A stretch of DNA of 64,000 bases from Azospirillaceae bacterium. Its GTDB lineage: Bacteria > Pseudomonadota > Alphaproteobacteria > Azospirillales > Azospirillaceae. The translations under genes were made by a program, and so were the position numbers. The stretch covers positions 53,517 to 117,516 of the forward strand of contig DASQNC010000048.1 of assembly GCA_035645145.1 (NCBI GenBank). The letters are read 5' to 3'. Below are positions 16,824 to 26,941 of the stretch, one piece after another. The notes under the pieces are model-generated. The model worked only from the letters and a program-made list of their open reading frames with translations, was not told the origin of the DNA and did no database searches. Numbering within the stretch: the first letter of the stretch is position 1; the number at the start of each line of letters is the position of its first letter.

Positions 16824-17312
16824 ATGAACCTGTTCCTGTCCACATACGTGAACAAGATCGACAGGAAGGGCCGCGTCTCCGTCCCTGCGCCGTTCCGCGC
16901 CGTGCTGCAGGCGCAAGGGCATCCGCAGCAGGTCGTCCTGTTTCCGTCCCGCGAACTGACGGCCATCGAGGGCTGCAGCCTCGCCTGGATCGAGAAGCTG
17001 AGCGAAAGCCTGGACGATCCCGAAATCGACGCCGAGGAACGCGAGGCCATCGAGTTCCAGGTCTTCGCCAGCCTGCAGCAATTGCAGATCGATCCCGAAG
17101 GTCGGATGGTCCTGCCGCAGGAACTGGCGGCCTACGCGGGCCTGGGCGAGGAAGCCTCGTTCGTCGGCAAGCGCCACACCTTCCAGATCTGGAACCCGAC
17201 CGAACTGGCCAAGCACCAGGGCGGCATGCGCGACCGGGGCGCCGCGCTGTCCGTCGGCACGCTCATTTCGCGCGCCGTGGCCCGCGAACGCCAGCGGGGA
17301 GGCGCGGCATGA
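16824..17312 (+). CDS. mraZ: MraZ, division/cell-wall cluster regulator
   Basis: 162 residues. MraZ is a ring-forming AbrB-like DNA-binding protein that represses the dcw promoter in E. coli. Both conserved D-x-x-x-R motifs are present: D13-R-K-G-R17 and D90-P-E-G-R94, one per half of the duplicated fold; the N-terminus [13 protein letters not shown] is typical. GGAGGGG stands about 12 bases before the ATG. The stop overlaps the rsmH start as ATGA. Candidate binding sites lie 112-145 bases upstream. Confidence 0.96.
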   Translation: MNLFLSTYVNKIDRKGRVSVPAPFRAVLQAQGHPQQVVLFPSRELTAIEGCSLAWIEKLSESLDDPEIDAEEREAIEFQVFASLQQLQIDPEGRMVLPQELAAYAGLGEEASFVGKRHTFQIWNPTELAKHQGGMRDRGAALSVGTLISRAVARERQRGGAA

Positions 17313-18274
17313 ACGAACTCCATATCCCCGTCCTGGCGGAGGAGGTCGTGGCGGCGCTCGCCGTGAGGCCGGGCGGCCGCTACGTGGATGGCACCTTCGG
17401 GGCCGGCGGCTACACCCGCGCCATCCTGACGGCGGCCCCCGACACGATGGTCTGGGGCATCGACCGGGATCCCGCGGCGATCGAACGCGGGCGCGCACTG
17501 CAACGGGAATTCCCGGGGCGCCTGACACTGGTCATGGGCCGGTTCGGCGAGATGGACCGGCTTGCGGCCGATGCCGCACCCGTCGACGGCGTGGCCCTGG
17601 ACATCGGGGTTTCGTCCCCGCAGATCGACGAGGCGGCGCGCGGCTTCTCGTTCCGCTTCGACGGCCCGCTCGACATGCGGATGGGCCCGGATGGGCCGAC
17701 CGCGGCTGATCTGGTCAACACCCTGCCCGAGGCGGAATTGGCCGACGCCATCTACCACCTGGGCGAGGAGCGGTACGCCCGACGGGTGGCGCGCGCCATC
17801 GTCGCAGCCCGGACCGCGGCGCCCATCGGGCGCACCCTGGAGCTGGCCGACATCGTGCGCCGGGTGGTCCCGCGCAGCCGGGACGGCATCGACCCAGCCA
17901 CGCGGACATTCCAGGCCCTGCGGATCCTGGTGAACGACGAACTGGGCGAACTCGACCGCGGTCTGGCCGCGGCGGAACGGCTGCTGGCTCCCGGCGGCCG
18001 CTTGGCCGTGGTGTCGTTTCATTCGCTTGAAGACGTTAAGGTTAAGCGATTCTTTAAGACTAGATCGGGTACTGAGACGGGCATCTCGCGCCACTTGCCG
18101 GAGGCCCCTGTGCCAGCGCGCGCACCGTCGTTCCGCCTGATCACCCGGAAACCCACCGTCCCCTCCGCCGACGAGGCCGCGCGCAACCCGCGCGCCCGCT
18201 CCGCGAAGCTGCGGGTGGGCGAGCGGACGACCGCGCCGGCATTCCCGGCCGATCTCGGAAGGGCAGCGGCATGA
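17309..18274 (+). CDS. rsmH: 16S rRNA (cytosine-1402 N4)-methyltransferase
   Basis: 321 residues. RsmH (MraW) methylates C1402 of 16S rRNA in the ribosomal P site, using SAM. Seen: H-I-P-V-L near the start, the SAM loop [20 protein letters not shown], and the C-terminal [16 protein letters not shown]. Starts and ends in ATGA overlaps (mraZ upstream, ftsL downstream). A run of codons rare in this genome (GTT, CGA, TTT, ACT, AGA) forms an AT-rich patch at about 18032-18075. Confidence 0.97.
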   Translation: MNELHIPVLAEEVVAALAVRPGGRYVDGTFGAGGYTRAILTAAPDTMVWGIDRDPAAIERGRALQREFPGRLTLVMGRFGEMDRLAADAAPVDGVALDIGVSSPQIDEAARGFSFRFDGPLDMRMGPDGPTAADLVNTLPEAELADAIYHLGEERYARRVARAIVAARTAAPIGRTLELADIVRRVVPRSRDGIDPATRTFQALRILVNDELGELDRGLAAAERLLAPGGRLAVVSFHSLEDVKVKRFFKTRSGTETGISRHLPEAPVPARAPSFRLITRKPTVPSADEAARNPRARSAKLRVGERTTAPAFPADLGRAAA

Positions 18275-18660
18275 TCGGACGCACCGCCATCGTCTGGACC
18301 GGCCTGGCCGCCATCGCCGGCGGCGTCCTGTTCCAGACCAGCTACCAGGTCCAGTCGCTGAACCGCGAACTGCGCGCGGTCAACCGGCAGATCGTGGAGG
18401 AGCGCGAGACCATCCACATCCTCAAGGCGGAGTGGAGCTACCTGAACGAGCCGACCCGCCTGGAGCGGCTGGCCAAGCAGTTCACGCAGCTGCGCCCCAC
18501 CGGGGCCGAGCAGATGGTCGGGCTCGAAGCCATCCCGGCGAAGCTGCCGCCCGGCGCGGCCCCCAGCGCGCCCGCCGAGGTGCCGACCGCGCGCGGCCCG
18601 GCCCGCCGTGCCGGCAACCAGAACGTCGCGGCCACCGGGGCGCAGGGTGTGACGCGATGA
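18271..18660 (+). CDS. ftsL: Cell division protein FtsL
   Basis: 129 residues, a bitopic inner-membrane protein of the divisome that pairs with FtsB. One membrane helix (about 6-24) is followed by a periplasmic coiled coil (about 28-62) with the [18 protein letters not shown] motif common in alphaproteobacterial FtsL. The C-terminal 40 residues are Ala/Pro-rich and probably unstructured. Overlaps rsmH and ftsI by ATGA at both ends. Confidence 0.9.
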   Translation: MIGRTAIVWTGLAAIAGGVLFQTSYQVQSLNRELRAVNRQIVEERETIHILKAEWSYLNEPTRLERLAKQFTQLRPTGAEQMVGLEAIPAKLPPGAAPSAPAEVPTARGPARRAGNQNVAATGAQGVTR

Positions 18661-20405
18661 CCGACGCGGTCTACGATCCACACCCGTCCGCGGGTTTCGA
18701 CCGGACCGCGGTCACGGTTCCCCCGGCATCCGGTGCGAGCCGCGCGCTCGAACGCGGCAAGGCGCGCCTGGTGATCCTGGGGGCCGTGTTCGTCATGGGA
18801 TTCGCCGCCGTTTCCGCGCGGCTGGTCGATGCCATGGTGATCGGTGCCGAACGCGAGCCGGCCACGGCGGGCGGCCGCTCGGCCGCGGCGCTCCCGGCTG
18901 CGACGCGGGCCGACATCATGGACCGCAACGGCATCCTGCTCGCCACCTCGGTGGCAACGCAGTCGGTCTACGCCGACCCCAAGCTGGTGATCGATCCGCA
19001 GGACACGGTGCGCAAGCTCCGCAGCGTCCTGCCCGACATCAACACCGCCGACCTGATCGAGCGGCTCATGTCCGAGCGCCGGTTCGTCTGGGTGAAGCGG
19101 AACATCACCCCGAAGCAGGTGAACGACATCAACCGCCTGGGCCTGCCGGGCGTGTATTTCCAGCGCGAGGAGCGCCGGATCTACCCCGTGGGCAACCTGG
19201 CCGGCCACATCGTCGGCTTCGCCGGCGTGGACAACATGGGGCTGATGGGCGTCGAACAGGGCTTCGACCGCCGGCTGAAGTCGTCGCCCGAGCCGGTGCA
19301 ACTGTCCATCGACGTGCGCCTGCAGCACATCCTCCGCCGGGAGATCCAGCAGCAGATCGACAGCTTCAACGCCGTCGGCGGCGCCGGGCTGATCATGGAC
19401 GTGCGGACCGGCGAGGTCCTGTCCATGGTTTCGCTGCCCGACTTCGATCCGAACGCGCCGACCGCCCTGAGCAACGAGGAAGCCCGCTTCAACCGTGTGA
19501 CGCTGGGCGTCTACGAAAGCGGGTCGACCTTCAAGATCTTCAACACCGCCATGGGGCTGGAGAGCGGGAAGGTCCGGCTCGGCGACGTGTGGGACGCCAG
19601 CCGGCCGATCAGCTACGGCCGCTTCACCATCAACGATTTCCGTGGCCAGAACCGTCCGCTCAACACCGCCGAGGTGTTCCAGCACTCCTCCAACATCGGT
19701 TCGGTCCGCATCGCGCAGGCGGTCGGCGTCGAGGCCCAGCGTGAATTCCTGCGCAAGATCGGGATGCTGAAGCCCTCGCCGATCGAGCTGCCGGAGGTGG
19801 GCCTTCCGATGGTCCCGCGGCCATGGCGCGAGATCAACCTGATGACCATCGCCTTCGGGCACGGCATGGCCGTCAGCCCGATGCAGCTCGCCTCGGGCGT
19901 GGCCGCGATGGTCAACGGCGGCATCATGGTCCCGGCGACGATCCTGAAACGGCGCGACGGCGAACCGGTCCCCGGCGAGCGGGTGATCTCGCCCCAGACC
20001 AGCGACAGTGTCCGCCGGCTGATGCGCCTCGTCGTGTCCGCCGGCACGGCGTCCACGGCGAACGCTCCCGGCTATCTGGTCGGTGGCAAGACCGGCACGG
20101 CGGAAAAGAACGTCGGCCGCACCTACAGCCAGAACGCCCGCCGCTCGTCCTTCGTGGGGGCCTTCCCCATGAACGATCCCCGGTACCTCGTCTACATCAT
20201 GATCGACGAACCCAAGGGAACGCGGCAGTCCTACGGCTTCGCCACCGGCGGCTGGGTGGCAGCGCCCGCCATGGGCCGCCTGGTGAAGCAGATCGGCCCC
20301 CTTCTCGGCGTCCAACCGCTCGACGAGCAGCGCCCCGAGGTGCTGCACGCCGTCCACCTCGACCCGCGCGCCCCGCGCGCCGTGCAAACCACGGTGGCGA
20401 ACTGA
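18657..20405 (+). CDS. ftsI: Septal peptidoglycan transpeptidase FtsI (PBP3)
   Basis: 582 residues. A cytoplasmic tail and one membrane helix (about 36-60) precede the pedestal (R-A-D-I-M-D-R-N-G at 84-92 starts it) and the transpeptidase domain. The three penicillin-binding motifs are intact: S290-T-F-K293 with the acyl-enzyme serine, S344-S-N346, and K478-T-G480. It cross-links septal peptidoglycan together with FtsW, encoded 5.4 kb downstream. Start chosen at the ATGA overlap with ftsL. Confidence 0.96.
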   Translation: MTDAVYDPHPSAGFDRTAVTVPPASGASRALERGKARLVILGAVFVMGFAAVSARLVDAMVIGAEREPATAGGRSAAALPAATRADIMDRNGILLATSVATQSVYADPKLVIDPQDTVRKLRSVLPDINTADLIERLMSERRFVWVKRNITPKQVNDINRLGLPGVYFQREERRIYPVGNLAGHIVGFAGVDNMGLMGVEQGFDRRLKSSPEPVQLSIDVRLQHILRREIQQQIDSFNAVGGAGLIMDVRTGEVLSMVSLPDFDPNAPTALSNEEARFNRVTLGVYESGSTFKIFNTAMGLESGKVRLGDVWDASRPISYGRFTINDFRGQNRPLNTAEVFQHSSNIGSVRIAQAVGVEAQREFLRKIGMLKPSPIELPEVGLPMVPRPWREINLMTIAFGHGMAVSPMQLASGVAAMVNGGIMVPATILKRRDGEPVPGERVISPQTSDSVRRLMRLVVSAGTASTANAPGYLVGGKTGTAEKNVGRTYSQNARRSSFVGAFPMNDPRYLVYIMIDEPKGTRQSYGFATGGWVAAPAMGRLVKQIGPLLGVQPLDEQRPEVLHAVHLDPRAPRAVQTTVAN

Positions 20406-20406
20406 C

Positions 20407-21876
20407 ATGGCAACGACGATGCAGACCGACGCACGCGAACTGCCCCCGGGCGCCGGGCGGGTCACGATCACGGGCCTGACCGCCGACAGCCGGCAGGTGA
20501 AGCCCGGCTTCGTCTTCGCGGCCATCCCCGGCACCAAGGCCGACGGCACACGCTTCATCGCGGAGGCCGCCAGGGCCGGTGCCGCCGCCGTCATCGCGCC
20601 GCCCGGGACCGACCTGCCGCCGGACGCGGACGGCGTGGTGCTGATCGAGGATCCGAACCCGCGCAAGCGCCTCGCCACCATGGCCGCCGCCTTCTACGGG
20701 CGCCAGCCCCGCCATCTGGCGGCGGTCACCGGCACAAACGGCAAGACCTCCACCGCCCAGTTCACCCGCCAGATCTGGCAGGCGCTGGGCCATCCGGCGG
20801 GCGCGCTCGGCACGCTGGGGCTGGTGGCCCCCGGCCGCGAACGCGCCGGCGAACTGACCACGGCCGATCCCGTGGCGCTCCACCAGGACCTGTTCGAACT
20901 GGCCGAGGCGGGGGTCGAGCATGTGGCGCTCGAGGCGTCGAGCCACGGCATTCACCAGTTCCGCCTGGAGGGGTTGCGCCTCGAGGCCGCCGCCTTCACC
21001 AACCTGACCCACGAGCACCTGGACTACCACGGCTCGATGGAGGCGTATTTCGACGCCAAGGCCGCGCTGTTCGACCGGGTCCTGCTGCCGGGCGGAACCG
21101 CGGTGCTGAACGCCGACACCCCACAGTTCGAGGCCTTGAACGGGATCTGCGCGAAGCGGGGCCACAGGGTGATCGGCTTCGGCGCGAACGGCGCCGAGAT
21201 CCGCGTCCGCGACACCCGCCCCCTGCCCCACGGCCAGCGTGTCGAGTTGACGGTGTTCGGCCGCGACGTGTCGCTGGAACTGGGGCTGGTTGGGAAATTC
21301 CAGGTCTGGAACGCGCTCTGCGCCCTGGGCCTCGCGATCGGGTGCGGCGCGGACCCGCAGGCCGCCGTCGCCACCCTGCCGGGCCTCGCCGGCGTGCGCG
21401 GCCGGATGGAAATGGTGGCGGTGCGCCGCAACGGGGCGGCCGTCTACGTCGACTACGCGCACAAGCCGAACGCGCTGGAACAGGTGCTGTCCGCCCTGCG
21501 CCCGCATGCGCGGAACCGGCTGTGGGTGGTGTTCGGATGCGGCGGCGACCGCGACCGCGCCAAGCGCCCGATGATGGGCGGGATCGCGGCGCGCCTGGCC
21601 GACCGCGTGATCGTCACCGACGACAACCCGCGCACCGAGGATCCGGCAGCGATCCGCGCCGAGGTCCTGGCCGGCGCCCGGAACGGCCCGGCCGAAACCG
21701 TCGAGATCGGCGACCGGGCCGAGGCGATCGCCCACGCCGTGCGCGCGCTCGAACCCGGCGACCTGCTGGTGGTCGCCGGCAAGGGCCACGAGCCATATCA
21801 GATCCTGGGGACGGAGATGCGGCCGTTCGACGACGCCGCCGTTGCCCGCACCGCCGTCGCGGAGGCCGACCGATGA
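20407..21876 (+). CDS. murE: UDP-MurNAc-tripeptide synthetase MurE
   Basis: 489 residues. Adds the third amino acid of the peptidoglycan stem in the cytoplasm, using ATP. The P-loop G109-T-N-G-K-T-S115 and the D406-N-P-R409 motif are visible; the latter marks enzymes that add meso-diaminopimelate rather than lysine. Starts one base after the ftsI stop and ends in an ATGA overlap with murF. Confidence 0.96.
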   Translation: MATTMQTDARELPPGAGRVTITGLTADSRQVKPGFVFAAIPGTKADGTRFIAEAARAGAAAVIAPPGTDLPPDADGVVLIEDPNPRKRLATMAAAFYGRQPRHLAAVTGTNGKTSTAQFTRQIWQALGHPAGALGTLGLVAPGRERAGELTTADPVALHQDLFELAEAGVEHVALEASSHGIHQFRLEGLRLEAAAFTNLTHEHLDYHGSMEAYFDAKAALFDRVLLPGGTAVLNADTPQFEALNGICAKRGHRVIGFGANGAEIRVRDTRPLPHGQRVELTVFGRDVSLELGLVGKFQVWNALCALGLAIGCGADPQAAVATLPGLAGVRGRMEMVAVRRNGAAVYVDYAHKPNALEQVLSALRPHARNRLWVVFGCGGDRDRAKRPMMGGIAARLADRVIVTDDNPRTEDPAAIRAEVLAGARNGPAETVEIGDRAEAIAHAVRALEPGDLLVVAGKGHEPYQILGTEMRPFDDAAVARTAVAEADR

Positions 21877-23327
21877 ACGCCATTCCGTCTCACCGCATCC
21901 TCTGGACCGCACAGGACGCGGCCGCCGCGACCAACGGCCGGGCGTCCGGGTCCTGGGCCGCCACCGGCGTTTCCATCGACAGCCGCTCGGTCGAGCCCGG
22001 CGACCTGTTCATCGCGCTGAAGGGCCCCAACTTCGACGGCCACGACTTCGTCGCCGGCGCGCTGGCGGCGGGCGCCGCCGCCGCGGTGGTCAGCCGGGTT
22101 CCCGCGGGTGTGCCCGCCGACGCGCCGCTGCTCGCCGTGGACGACGTGTTCCAGGCGCTCCAGGACCTGGGCCAGTACGCACGGGTGCGGGCGCAGGGCA
22201 AGGTGGTGGCGGTCACCGGCTCGGTCGGCAAGACGACCAGCAAGGAGATGCTGCGCCTGTGCCTGTCGGCCGTCGGCGACACCTACGCCAACGTCGGCAG
22301 CTTCAACAATCATTGGGGCGTGCCGGTGTCGTTGGCCCGCTTCCCCGCCGACGCGGAGTTCGGCGTGTTCGAGCTGGGCATGAACCATGCCGGCGAGATC
22401 GGCCCGCTGTCGCGCCAGGTGAAGCCCGACGTCAGCATCATCACCACCGTGGATGCCGTCCACCTCGGCAATTTCCAGTGCGTTGAACAGATCGCCGACG
22501 CCAAGGCCGAAATCTTCGAGGGCATGTCCCCGAACGGCACGGCGATCCTGAACCGGGACAATCCGCACTTCGCCCGCCTGCTGGCGGCGGCGCGGACCTG
22601 GGGCCTGACCCGCATTTGGACGTTCGGCAGCAACGAGGAGGCCGACGCCCACCTGATCGAATGCTCGCTGCATGCGACCAGCAGTGCGGTCACAGCCTCG
22701 ATCCGGGGCGAACGCATCCAGTACTGCCTCGCCATCCCCGGCAAGCACCATGTGCTGAACAGCCTGGGCGTCCTGCTGGCCGTCCGCGCACTCGGCGGCG
22801 ACCTGGGCTCCGCCGCCCGGACGCTGGCGCAGCTGACGCCCGTCAAGGGCCGCGGCATGCGCCGCCGGATCCAGCTCGGCCGCGGCTCGGTCACCCTGAT
22901 CGACGAGAGCTACAACGCCAGCCCCGTGGCCATGGAGGCCGCCTTCCAGGTCCTGTCCAAGACCGACCCGGGCGTGGGCGGCCGGCGGATTGCCGTCCTC
23001 GGCGACATGCGCGAACTGGGCGACCGCGCCCCGCAGTTGCATGCCGCCCTGGCCGAACCGCTGAAGGCGGCGGGCGTGGACAAGGTCTTCCTGTGCGGGC
23101 CGCATATGAAGCGGCTGTGGGACCGGCTTCCGGTGTCCCTGCGCGGCAAGTACGCCGAGGCCAGCGACGATCTGGCCCCACTGGTGGTCGACGCCCTGCG
23201 CGCCGGCGACGTGGTGATGGTGAAGGGGTCGCTGGGCACGCGCATGGCCCCCATCGTGGAAGCCATCTCCGCCCTGGACCACCGGGCCGAACCCATGTTC
23301 GTCCAACCGGCACTGAAAACCAGCTGA
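21873..23327 (+). CDS. murF: UDP-MurNAc-pentapeptide synthetase MurF
   Basis: 484 residues. Joins D-Ala-D-Ala to the tripeptide precursor. The Mur ligase layout is complete: an N-terminal UDP-binding domain, a central ATPase domain with G116-S-V-G-K-T-T122 and [11 protein letters not shown], and a C-terminal domain with D-E-S-Y-N-A-S-P. The ATG overlaps the murE stop; mraY follows after 13 bases. Confidence 0.96.
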   Translation: MNAIPSHRILWTAQDAAAATNGRASGSWAATGVSIDSRSVEPGDLFIALKGPNFDGHDFVAGALAAGAAAAVVSRVPAGVPADAPLLAVDDVFQALQDLGQYARVRAQGKVVAVTGSVGKTTSKEMLRLCLSAVGDTYANVGSFNNHWGVPVSLARFPADAEFGVFELGMNHAGEIGPLSRQVKPDVSIITTVDAVHLGNFQCVEQIADAKAEIFEGMSPNGTAILNRDNPHFARLLAAARTWGLTRIWTFGSNEEADAHLIECSLHATSSAVTASIRGERIQYCLAIPGKHHVLNSLGVLLAVRALGGDLGSAARTLAQLTPVKGRGMRRRIQLGRGSVTLIDESYNASPVAMEAAFQVLSKTDPGVGGRRIAVLGDMRELGDRAPQLHAALAEPLKAAGVDKVFLCGPHMKRLWDRLPVSLRGKYAEASDDLAPLVVDALRAGDVVMVKGSLGTRMAPIVEAISALDHRAEPMFVQPALKTS

Positions 23328-23340
23328 GGCCCGCGGCGGA

Positions 23341-24426
23341 ATGCTGTACCACCTCTTAACCCCGCTGGCGGACGAGTTCATCGCCTTCAACCTGTTCCGG
23401 TACCTGACCTTCCGGACGGGCGGCGCGGTCATGACCGCCCTGTTCATCGGCCTGTATCTCGGCCCCCGCCTGATCGCGTGGCTCAAGTCCAAGCAGGGCG
23501 AAGGACAGCCGATCCGCACCGACGGGCCGGAGACCCACCAGAAGAAGAAGGGCACGCCCACCATGGGCGGGCTGCTGATCCTGATCTCGGTCGTGCTGTC
23601 CACCCTGCTGTGGGTGGATCTGGGCAACGGCTACATCTGGATCGTCCTGTTCGTGCTGGTCGGCTACGGCCTGATCGGTTTCGGCGACGACTATCTCAAG
23701 CTCACCAAGCGCAACCCCAAGGGCCTGTCGGGCCGGCTGAAGCTCTACGGCCAGATCGCCATCGGCGCGGCCGCGGCCCTCTGGATCATGGCCATCACGG
23801 CGGAGCCGGTCGCCACCGGACTGTCGGTCCCGTTCGTGAAGGACTATCTGGTGCAGCTCGGCTGGTTCTTCGTCCCGGTCGCGGCGTTCGTGCTGGTGGG
23901 TGCGTCGAACGCGGTGAACCTGACGGACGGCCTGGACGGCCTCGCCATCGTTCCGGTGATGATCGCCTCGGGCGTCTTCGGGCTGATCGCCTATCTGTGC
24001 GGCAACACCATCTTCGCCAACTACCTCCAGATCCACCACGTGCCGGGCGCGGGCGAACTGGCCGTCTTCTGCGGTGCCCTGGTGGGCGGCGGGTTGGCGT
24101 TCCTGTGGTTCAACGCCCCGCCGGCCATGGTCTTCATGGGCGACACCGGTTCGCTGTCCATGGGCGGCGCCCTGGGCGCCATCAGCGTCGTCACCAAGCA
24201 CGAGATCGTGCTGGCGATCGTGGGCGGCCTGTTCGTGCTGGAAACGGTGTCGGTCATCGTGCAGGTCGCCTCGTACAAGCTGACCGGTAAGCGCGTGTTC
24301 CGGATGGCGCCGCTCCACCACCACTTCGAGAAGAAGGGCTGGGCGGAATCGACGGTCGTCATCCGCTTCTGGATCATCGCCTCGGTCCTGGCGCTGGTCG
24401 GCCTGTCCACGTTGAAGCTGAGGTGA
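23341..24426 (+). CDS. mraY: Phospho-MurNAc-pentapeptide translocase MraY
   Basis: 361 residues and about ten membrane helices. Transfers phospho-MurNAc-pentapeptide to undecaprenyl phosphate, making lipid I on the inner face of the membrane. Signature parts: K-K-G-T-P-T-M-G-G near residue 76, G-F-G-D-D-Y-L-K with the paired Asp, [20 protein letters not shown] and the H-H-H-F-E loop. It ends GTGA/ATG-close to murD. Confidence 0.97.
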   Translation: MLYHLLTPLADEFIAFNLFRYLTFRTGGAVMTALFIGLYLGPRLIAWLKSKQGEGQPIRTDGPETHQKKKGTPTMGGLLILISVVLSTLLWVDLGNGYIWIVLFVLVGYGLIGFGDDYLKLTKRNPKGLSGRLKLYGQIAIGAAAALWIMAITAEPVATGLSVPFVKDYLVQLGWFFVPVAAFVLVGASNAVNLTDGLDGLAIVPVMIASGVFGLIAYLCGNTIFANYLQIHHVPGAGELAVFCGALVGGGLAFLWFNAPPAMVFMGDTGSLSMGGALGAISVVTKHEIVLAIVGGLFVLETVSVIVQVASYKLTGKRVFRMAPLHHHFEKKGWAESTVVIRFWIIASVLALVGLSTLKLR

Positions 24427-24431
24427 GGTGG

Positions 24432-25814
24432 ATGATCGACCTCGGCCTCTTCGCCGGACGGCGCATCGACATCCTGGGCCTCGGCCGGACGGGACTGTCC
24501 GCGGGGATCGCCCTGAAGGCGTCCGGTGCCCTCGTGCGCGTCTGGGACGACGCCCCGGCGGCCCGCGAGCAGGCCGTGGCGCAAGGGCTGGAGGTGTGCG
24601 AGGCGGTCGGCGCGAAACCGGCGGACATGCTGTTGATGTCGCCCGGTATCCCGCACACGCATCCCGAACCGCACCCGGCCGCGCATCGCGCCAGGGCCGC
24701 GGGCGTTCCGCTGACCAGCGACATTGAGATGCTGTGGCAGGCGCAGCGGGCCGCACGATACGTGGCGATCACGGGAACGAACGGGAAATCGACCACGACG
24801 GCGCTCATCGGGCACATCCTCGGCGCGGCCGGCCGGACGACCGCGGTCGGCGGCAATCTGGGGACCCCGGTCCTTTCGCTGCCGCCGCTCGGTTCGGACG
24901 GGACCTACGTCCTGGAGCTGTCGTCCTACCAGCTCGAACTCCTGCCCTCCGCCGAGTTCGACGTCTCGGTGCTGATGAACATCAGCCCCGATCATCTGGA
25001 TCGGCACGGGGGCATGGACGGCTACGTCGCGGCCAAGACCCGCATCTTCCAGGGCAAAGGCACGGCGGTCATCGGCGTGGACGACGACTGGTCCCGCGCC
25101 GTCGCCGATCGCGTGCGCGAACAGGGCCGGCGCACGGTGGTCCCGGTTTCCACCGATCGCATCGTGACCGGCGGCGTCTTCGCCGTGGACGGCATCCTGT
25201 TCGACGGCACCGAGGGCGATGCCGTGCGGGTGGCCGACCTCAACGCCGTCCCCACGCTGCCCGGCCGGCACAACTGGCAGAACGCCTGCGCCGCCTATGC
25301 CGCATGCCGCGCCATCGGTGTGGATCGCGCGGCGATTGCCGCGGGCCTGGCCAGCTTCGGCGGCCTCGCGCATCGCCAGCAATTGATCTCCACCATCGGC
25401 GGCGTGCGCTTCGTCAACGACAGCAAGGCGACCAACGCCGACGCCGCGGACAAGGCGCTGGTCTGCTACACGGACATCTACTGGATCGTCGGCGGCGTCC
25501 CCAAGGCCGGTGGCCTGAGCGGACTGGAGCGGCACATGCCGCGGGTGCGCAAGGCGTTCCTGATCGGCCAGGCGGCCGGCGAATTCGCCGATTGGCTGGC
25601 TGGCAACGGCGTGGCGTTCGAGGTCAGCGGCGACATGGGCACGGCTGTCCGGGCCGCGGCCGCGGCCGCGGCCGGGGACAAGCGCCCCGGAGCGGTCGTC
25701 CTGCTGTCGCCCGCCTGCGCCTCGTTCGACCAGTACCGCAACTTCGAGCAGCGCGGCGACGACTTCGCCCGGCATGTCGCCGCCCTGCACGCCGCGGGAG
25801 GGCCCACCGCATGA
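24432..25814 (+). CDS. murD: UDP-MurNAc-Ala D-glutamate ligase MurD
   Basis: 460 residues from the ATG at 24432, which has GAGG (24420-24423) eight bases upstream; a GTG at 24423 overlapping the mraY stop would add three residues. Adds D-Glu to UDP-MurNAc-L-Ala. Seen: I-L-G-L-G-R-T-G-L for the N-terminal nucleotide fold, P-loop G115-T-N-G-K-S-T121, N-I-S-P-D-H-L-D-R-H and N-D-S-K-A-T-N. Its stop overlaps the ftsW start. Confidence 0.95.
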   Translation: MIDLGLFAGRRIDILGLGRTGLSAGIALKASGALVRVWDDAPAAREQAVAQGLEVCEAVGAKPADMLLMSPGIPHTHPEPHPAAHRARAAGVPLTSDIEMLWQAQRAARYVAITGTNGKSTTTALIGHILGAAGRTTAVGGNLGTPVLSLPPLGSDGTYVLELSSYQLELLPSAEFDVSVLMNISPDHLDRHGGMDGYVAAKTRIFQGKGTAVIGVDDDWSRAVADRVREQGRRTVVPVSTDRIVTGGVFAVDGILFDGTEGDAVRVADLNAVPTLPGRHNWQNACAAYAACRAIGVDRAAIAAGLASFGGLAHRQQLISTIGGVRFVNDSKATNADAADKALVCYTDIYWIVGGVPKAGGLSGLERHMPRVRKAFLIGQAAGEFADWLAGNGVAFEVSGDMGTAVRAAAAAAAGDKRPGAVVLLSPACASFDQYRNFEQRGDDFARHVAALHAAGGPTA

Positions 25815-26941
25815 CCATGATGGCCTTCGCCCGCACGGACCAGAGCGTCATCGGCCGCTGGTGGTGGACCGTCGACCGCTGGCTGCTGGCGCTGATCACG
25901 GTGATCGCCGCCATCGGCGTGGTGCTGATCGTCGCCGCCAGCCCACCGGTGGCCGTCCGCATCGGCCTCAGCAATTACGATTTCGTCTACAAGCACCTGA
26001 CGATGCTGGCGCCCGCGCTGGCGATCATGGTCGGCGTGTCGCTGCTGTCGCCGCGCGACGTGCGCCGCCTGGGTGTTGTCATGTTCGTGGGCTCGATGGT
26101 GCTTCTGGCCGCGACCCTGGTCATCGGCGTCGAGATCAAGGGCGCCCGACGCTGGATCCACGTCCCCGGCCTGTCGCTCCAGCCCTCGGAGTTCGTCAAA
26201 CCGTCGTTCGCGATCGTCGCCGCATGGCTGTTCGCGCGCGCCAAGTCGGTCCCGGGCTTCCCGGGCTCGCTGATCTGCATCGCGCTGTACCTGTGCGTGG
26301 CCGCGCTGCTGCTCATGCAGCCGGACCTCGGCATGGCCTTCGTCGTCTCGTCGGTCTGGTTTTCCCAGTTCTTCCTGGCGGGCCTGCCGATCCTGCTGGT
26401 GGGCGTGCTGGCGATCCTCGGCATGGGCGGCCTGGTGGGCGCCTATTTCCTGCTGCCGCACGTCGCCAGCCGCATCAACCGCTTCCTCGACCCCGCGTCG
26501 GGCGACACCTATCAGGTGGACCGGTCGCTGGAGGCGTTCCTGAACGGCGGCCTGTTCGGCACGGGCCCCGGCCAGGGGACGGTCAAATTCCAACTGCCCG
26601 ACGCCCATGCGGACTTCATCTTCGCCGTCGCCGGCGAGGAGTTGGGCCTGATCGCCTGCATCGTCATCGTGCTGCTGTTCGCGGTCGTGGTCCTTCGCGG
26701 GTTCCAACGCGCGTTCGGCAGCGGCAACCTGTTCATCCTCCTGGCGGTCAGCGGCATTTGCGTGCAGTTCGGCCTCCAAACCCTGGTGAACATGGGGTCG
26801 TCCCTGCATCTCATCCCGACCAAGGGCATGACCCTGCCGCTGATCAGCTACGGCGGGTCGTCGCTGCTCGCGGTCGGGTTCGGGCTCGGCGCGCTCCTGG
26901 CGCTGACCCGCGTCCGGCACGGCACGGAGGCCGGCGCATGA
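25811..26941 (+). CDS. ftsW: Septal peptidoglycan polymerase FtsW
   Basis: 376 residues, about ten membrane helices, SEDS family. Polymerises lipid II into septal glycan strands together with FtsI. Conserved SEDS parts: K-G-A-R-R-W-I, S-L-Q-P-S-E-F-V-K, Q-P-D-L-G, the loop L-F-G-T-G-P-G-Q-G, D-A-H-A-D-F-I-F-A-V-A-G-E-E-L-G and the C-terminal G-M-T-L-P-L-I-S-Y-G-G-S-S. ATGA overlaps join it to murD and murG. Confidence 0.95.
   Translation: MTMMAFARTDQSVIGRWWWTVDRWLLALITVIAAIGVVLIVAASPPVAVRIGLSNYDFVYKHLTMLAPALAIMVGVSLLSPRDVRRLGVVMFVGSMVLLAATLVIGVEIKGARRWIHVPGLSLQPSEFVKPSFAIVAAWLFARAKSVPGFPGSLICIALYLCVAALLLMQPDLGMAFVVSSVWFSQFFLAGLPILLVGVLAILGMGGLVGAYFLLPHVASRINRFLDPASGDTYQVDRSLEAFLNGGLFGTGPGQGTVKFQLPDAHADFIFAVAGEELGLIACIVIVLLFAVVVLRGFQRAFGSGNLFILLAVSGICVQFGLQTLVNMGSSLHLIPTKGMTLPLISYGGSSLLAVGFGLGALLALTRVRHGTEAGA

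Noticed and set aside
16772..17308. Frame in phase with rsmH that stays open through all of mraZ
   Set aside because: The translated sequence is Arg/Gly/Pro-rich without any motif, and rsmH has a proper ATGA-coupled start. An accident of composition.
18036..18058. TTAA tetramers in rsmH as a CtrA binding site
   Set aside because: The two outer candidates are separated by 8 or by 2 bases, not the 7 required by the known CtrA consensus; kept only as a codon-use oddity.
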